Source: Saprospiraceae bacterium
GTDB taxonomy: Bacteria > Bacteroidota > Bacteroidia > Chitinophagales > Saprospiraceae
DNA length: 64,000 bases
Reading direction: 5' to 3'
Assembly (NCBI GenBank): GCA_016709995.1
Contig: JADJLQ010000001.1
Span: 902,001 to 966,000, forward strand
The position numbers were made by a program, and so were the translations under genes. Under the pieces are notes generated by a model, which was not told the DNA's origin, did not search any database, and saw nothing but the letters and a program-made list of their open reading frames with translations. Shown piece after piece: positions 63,387 to 64,000 of the stretch. Within the stretch, counting starts at the first letter, position 1. The number at the start of each line of letters is the position of its first letter.

Positions 63387-64000
63387 ATGGTGTATATTGG
63401 AGCCGTGGAGATCACCAGGAAGTATTTTGAGCAAGGGTGGCCGTATGTAGCGGTCTACATGCTACTGCTTTTGGAACATGGTTATCTTTTTGGATCCAAT
63501 GACCAAATGGATTTTATGCCTTATGCACGGCACCTCCAGGATCCAAGCTTATATACATCCGACTTTTATATCAATTGCATTAGTCAACAATTCAACGAGC
63601 GCTGGTTATTAGGGCATTTAATAGCATTGATCCCGCATGGTGTATGGCCAGGCTTTTTTCTATCTGTTCACTTTGGATGTACAGTGCTTTTGATGGCGGG
63701 TATGAAAAAATGGGCAGCTCATTTTGTAAGTTCATCGGCAGCCCAATGGACAGCTATACTCATCACGCTGATCGTATTATACCATCGCAATCTCGGCGGC
63801 AACGAATTGTATTACAATATGTTGACAGCTAGTAACCTGGCCAAAGCTTTTGCGATCTGGGCACTTTGGTATGCGTTTAAGGGCAAAACGGGGCCATCTT
63901 CGGTCCTTATCGCCTTATGTACCTATTTTCATCCCATAGTAGGTGCCCAGGTCTTTACCCTATCTATGATCTTATCACCTCCTGGCCAGAATATTAGACT
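63387..64000 (+). CDS. Polytopic membrane protein, 3' end cut by window edge
   Basis: The ATG at 63387 opens a frame that stays open to the end of the window (over 200 codons). The visible part starts MVYIGAVEITRKYFEQGW, then has hydrophobic segments at about residues 20-35, 88-105, 119-135 and 150-165, with a conserved-looking extracytoplasmic stretch DQMDFMPYARHLQDPSLYTS between the first two. The arrangement resembles large polytopic proteins of Bacteroidota of the kind grouped near glycosyltransferase-C-like membrane enzymes, but I do not recognise a specific family. It starts 32 bases from the divergent methyltransferase gene. Confidence 0.65.
   Translation, partial: MVYIGAVEITRKYFEQGWPYVAVYMLLLLEHGYLFGSNDQMDFMPYARHLQDPSLYTSDFYINCISQQFNERWLLGHLIALIPHGVWPGFFLSVHFGCTVLLMAGMKKWAAHFVSSSAAQWTAILITLIVLYHRNLGGNELYYNMLTASNLAKAFAIWALWYAFKGKTGPSSVLIALCTYFHPIVGAQVFTLSMILSPPGQNIR

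Noticed and set aside
63644..63832. Short plus-strand frame near the right edge
   Set aside because: It lies inside, and out of frame with, the longer membrane-protein frame that starts at 63387 and has consistent hydrophobic segments.

Overview
The window looks like a chromosomal contig of a Bacteroidota bacterium, most plausibly a Saprospiria/Chitinophagales-type heterotroph. The evidence is: C-terminal type IX secretion (T9SS) sorting domains on secreted proteins; a parA-parB-DUF5683 cluster; an SDR-type threonine dehydrogenase paired with Kbl; a PorT-like beta-barrel; lipoproteins; and several TAnnTTTG boxes, the -7 element of Bacteroidota promoters, a short distance upstream of start codons. 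I saw no rRNA, tRNA, CRISPR array, prophage or intact insertion sequence. The placement is an inference from gene content.

Layout. 0-2 kb: a gene cut by the left edge, a cupin gene and spacers with attC-like hairpins and decayed coding sequence, resembling an accessory region. 2-8.4 kb: a minus-strand run of six genes ending in threonine dehydrogenase, an S9 peptidase and glycine C-acetyltransferase (peptide to threonine to glycine + acetyl-CoA). 8.6-10.8 kb: chromosome partitioning genes parA, parB and DUF5683. 11.5-14.5 kb: enoyl-CoA hydratase, a D-threonine-aldolase-like PLP enzyme and an M19 dipeptidase. 14.5-18.3 kb: an M23 peptidase and a large AsmA-like protein. 18.4-22 kb: a 1.2k-residue TPR / histidine kinase / receiver / nucleotide cyclase protein. 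23-30.4 kb: an exonuclease, an HGSNAT-like membrane acyltransferase and a giant T9SS surface protein split by a frameshift. 30.6-33.8 kb: a PlsB/PlsC-like acyltransferase, EngB and an outer-membrane barrel. 34-39.1 kb: acetoacetyl-CoA synthetase, a biotin carboxylase, a class IV aminotransferase and HMG-CoA lyase, together suggesting branched-chain amino acid / ketone-body catabolism. 39.2-48.4 kb: sulfatase, an unusual pyruvate kinase, MutS, a sigma factor with a C-terminal extension, nucleoside hydrolase and a sterol-desaturase-like enzyme. 48.9-50.5 kb: small secreted proteins of biased composition. 50.6-60.1 kb: leuS, rdgB, an N-acyl-D-amino-acid deacylase-like enzyme, ubiA, a DUF1573 lipoprotein, DUF2461 and prolyl oligopeptidase. 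60.1-63.4 kb: a GH16 beta-glucanase with T9SS tail, a ThuA-like protein and a TrmH-family methyltransferase. The right edge cuts a membrane protein.

The strongest anomaly is a set of single-base frameshifts: three in leuS and one each in ubiA, the DUF1573 lipoprotein gene, prolyl oligopeptidase and the giant T9SS gene. Five of the seven fall in A/T homopolymers. There is also an internal deletion in the DUF2461 gene. All but one of these lie between 50.6 and 59.3 kb. LeuRS is essential, so sequence error is the leading explanation, but the DUF2461 deletion may be real. Several genes are therefore longer than simple open reading frames suggest; the reconstructed lengths are given in the entries.

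Functionally the window describes a polymer- and protein-degrading organism. Extracellular or periplasmic peptidases, sulfatase and glucanase feed amino-acid (threonine, leucine-type, D-amino acid) and nucleoside catabolism, alongside core housekeeping genes.
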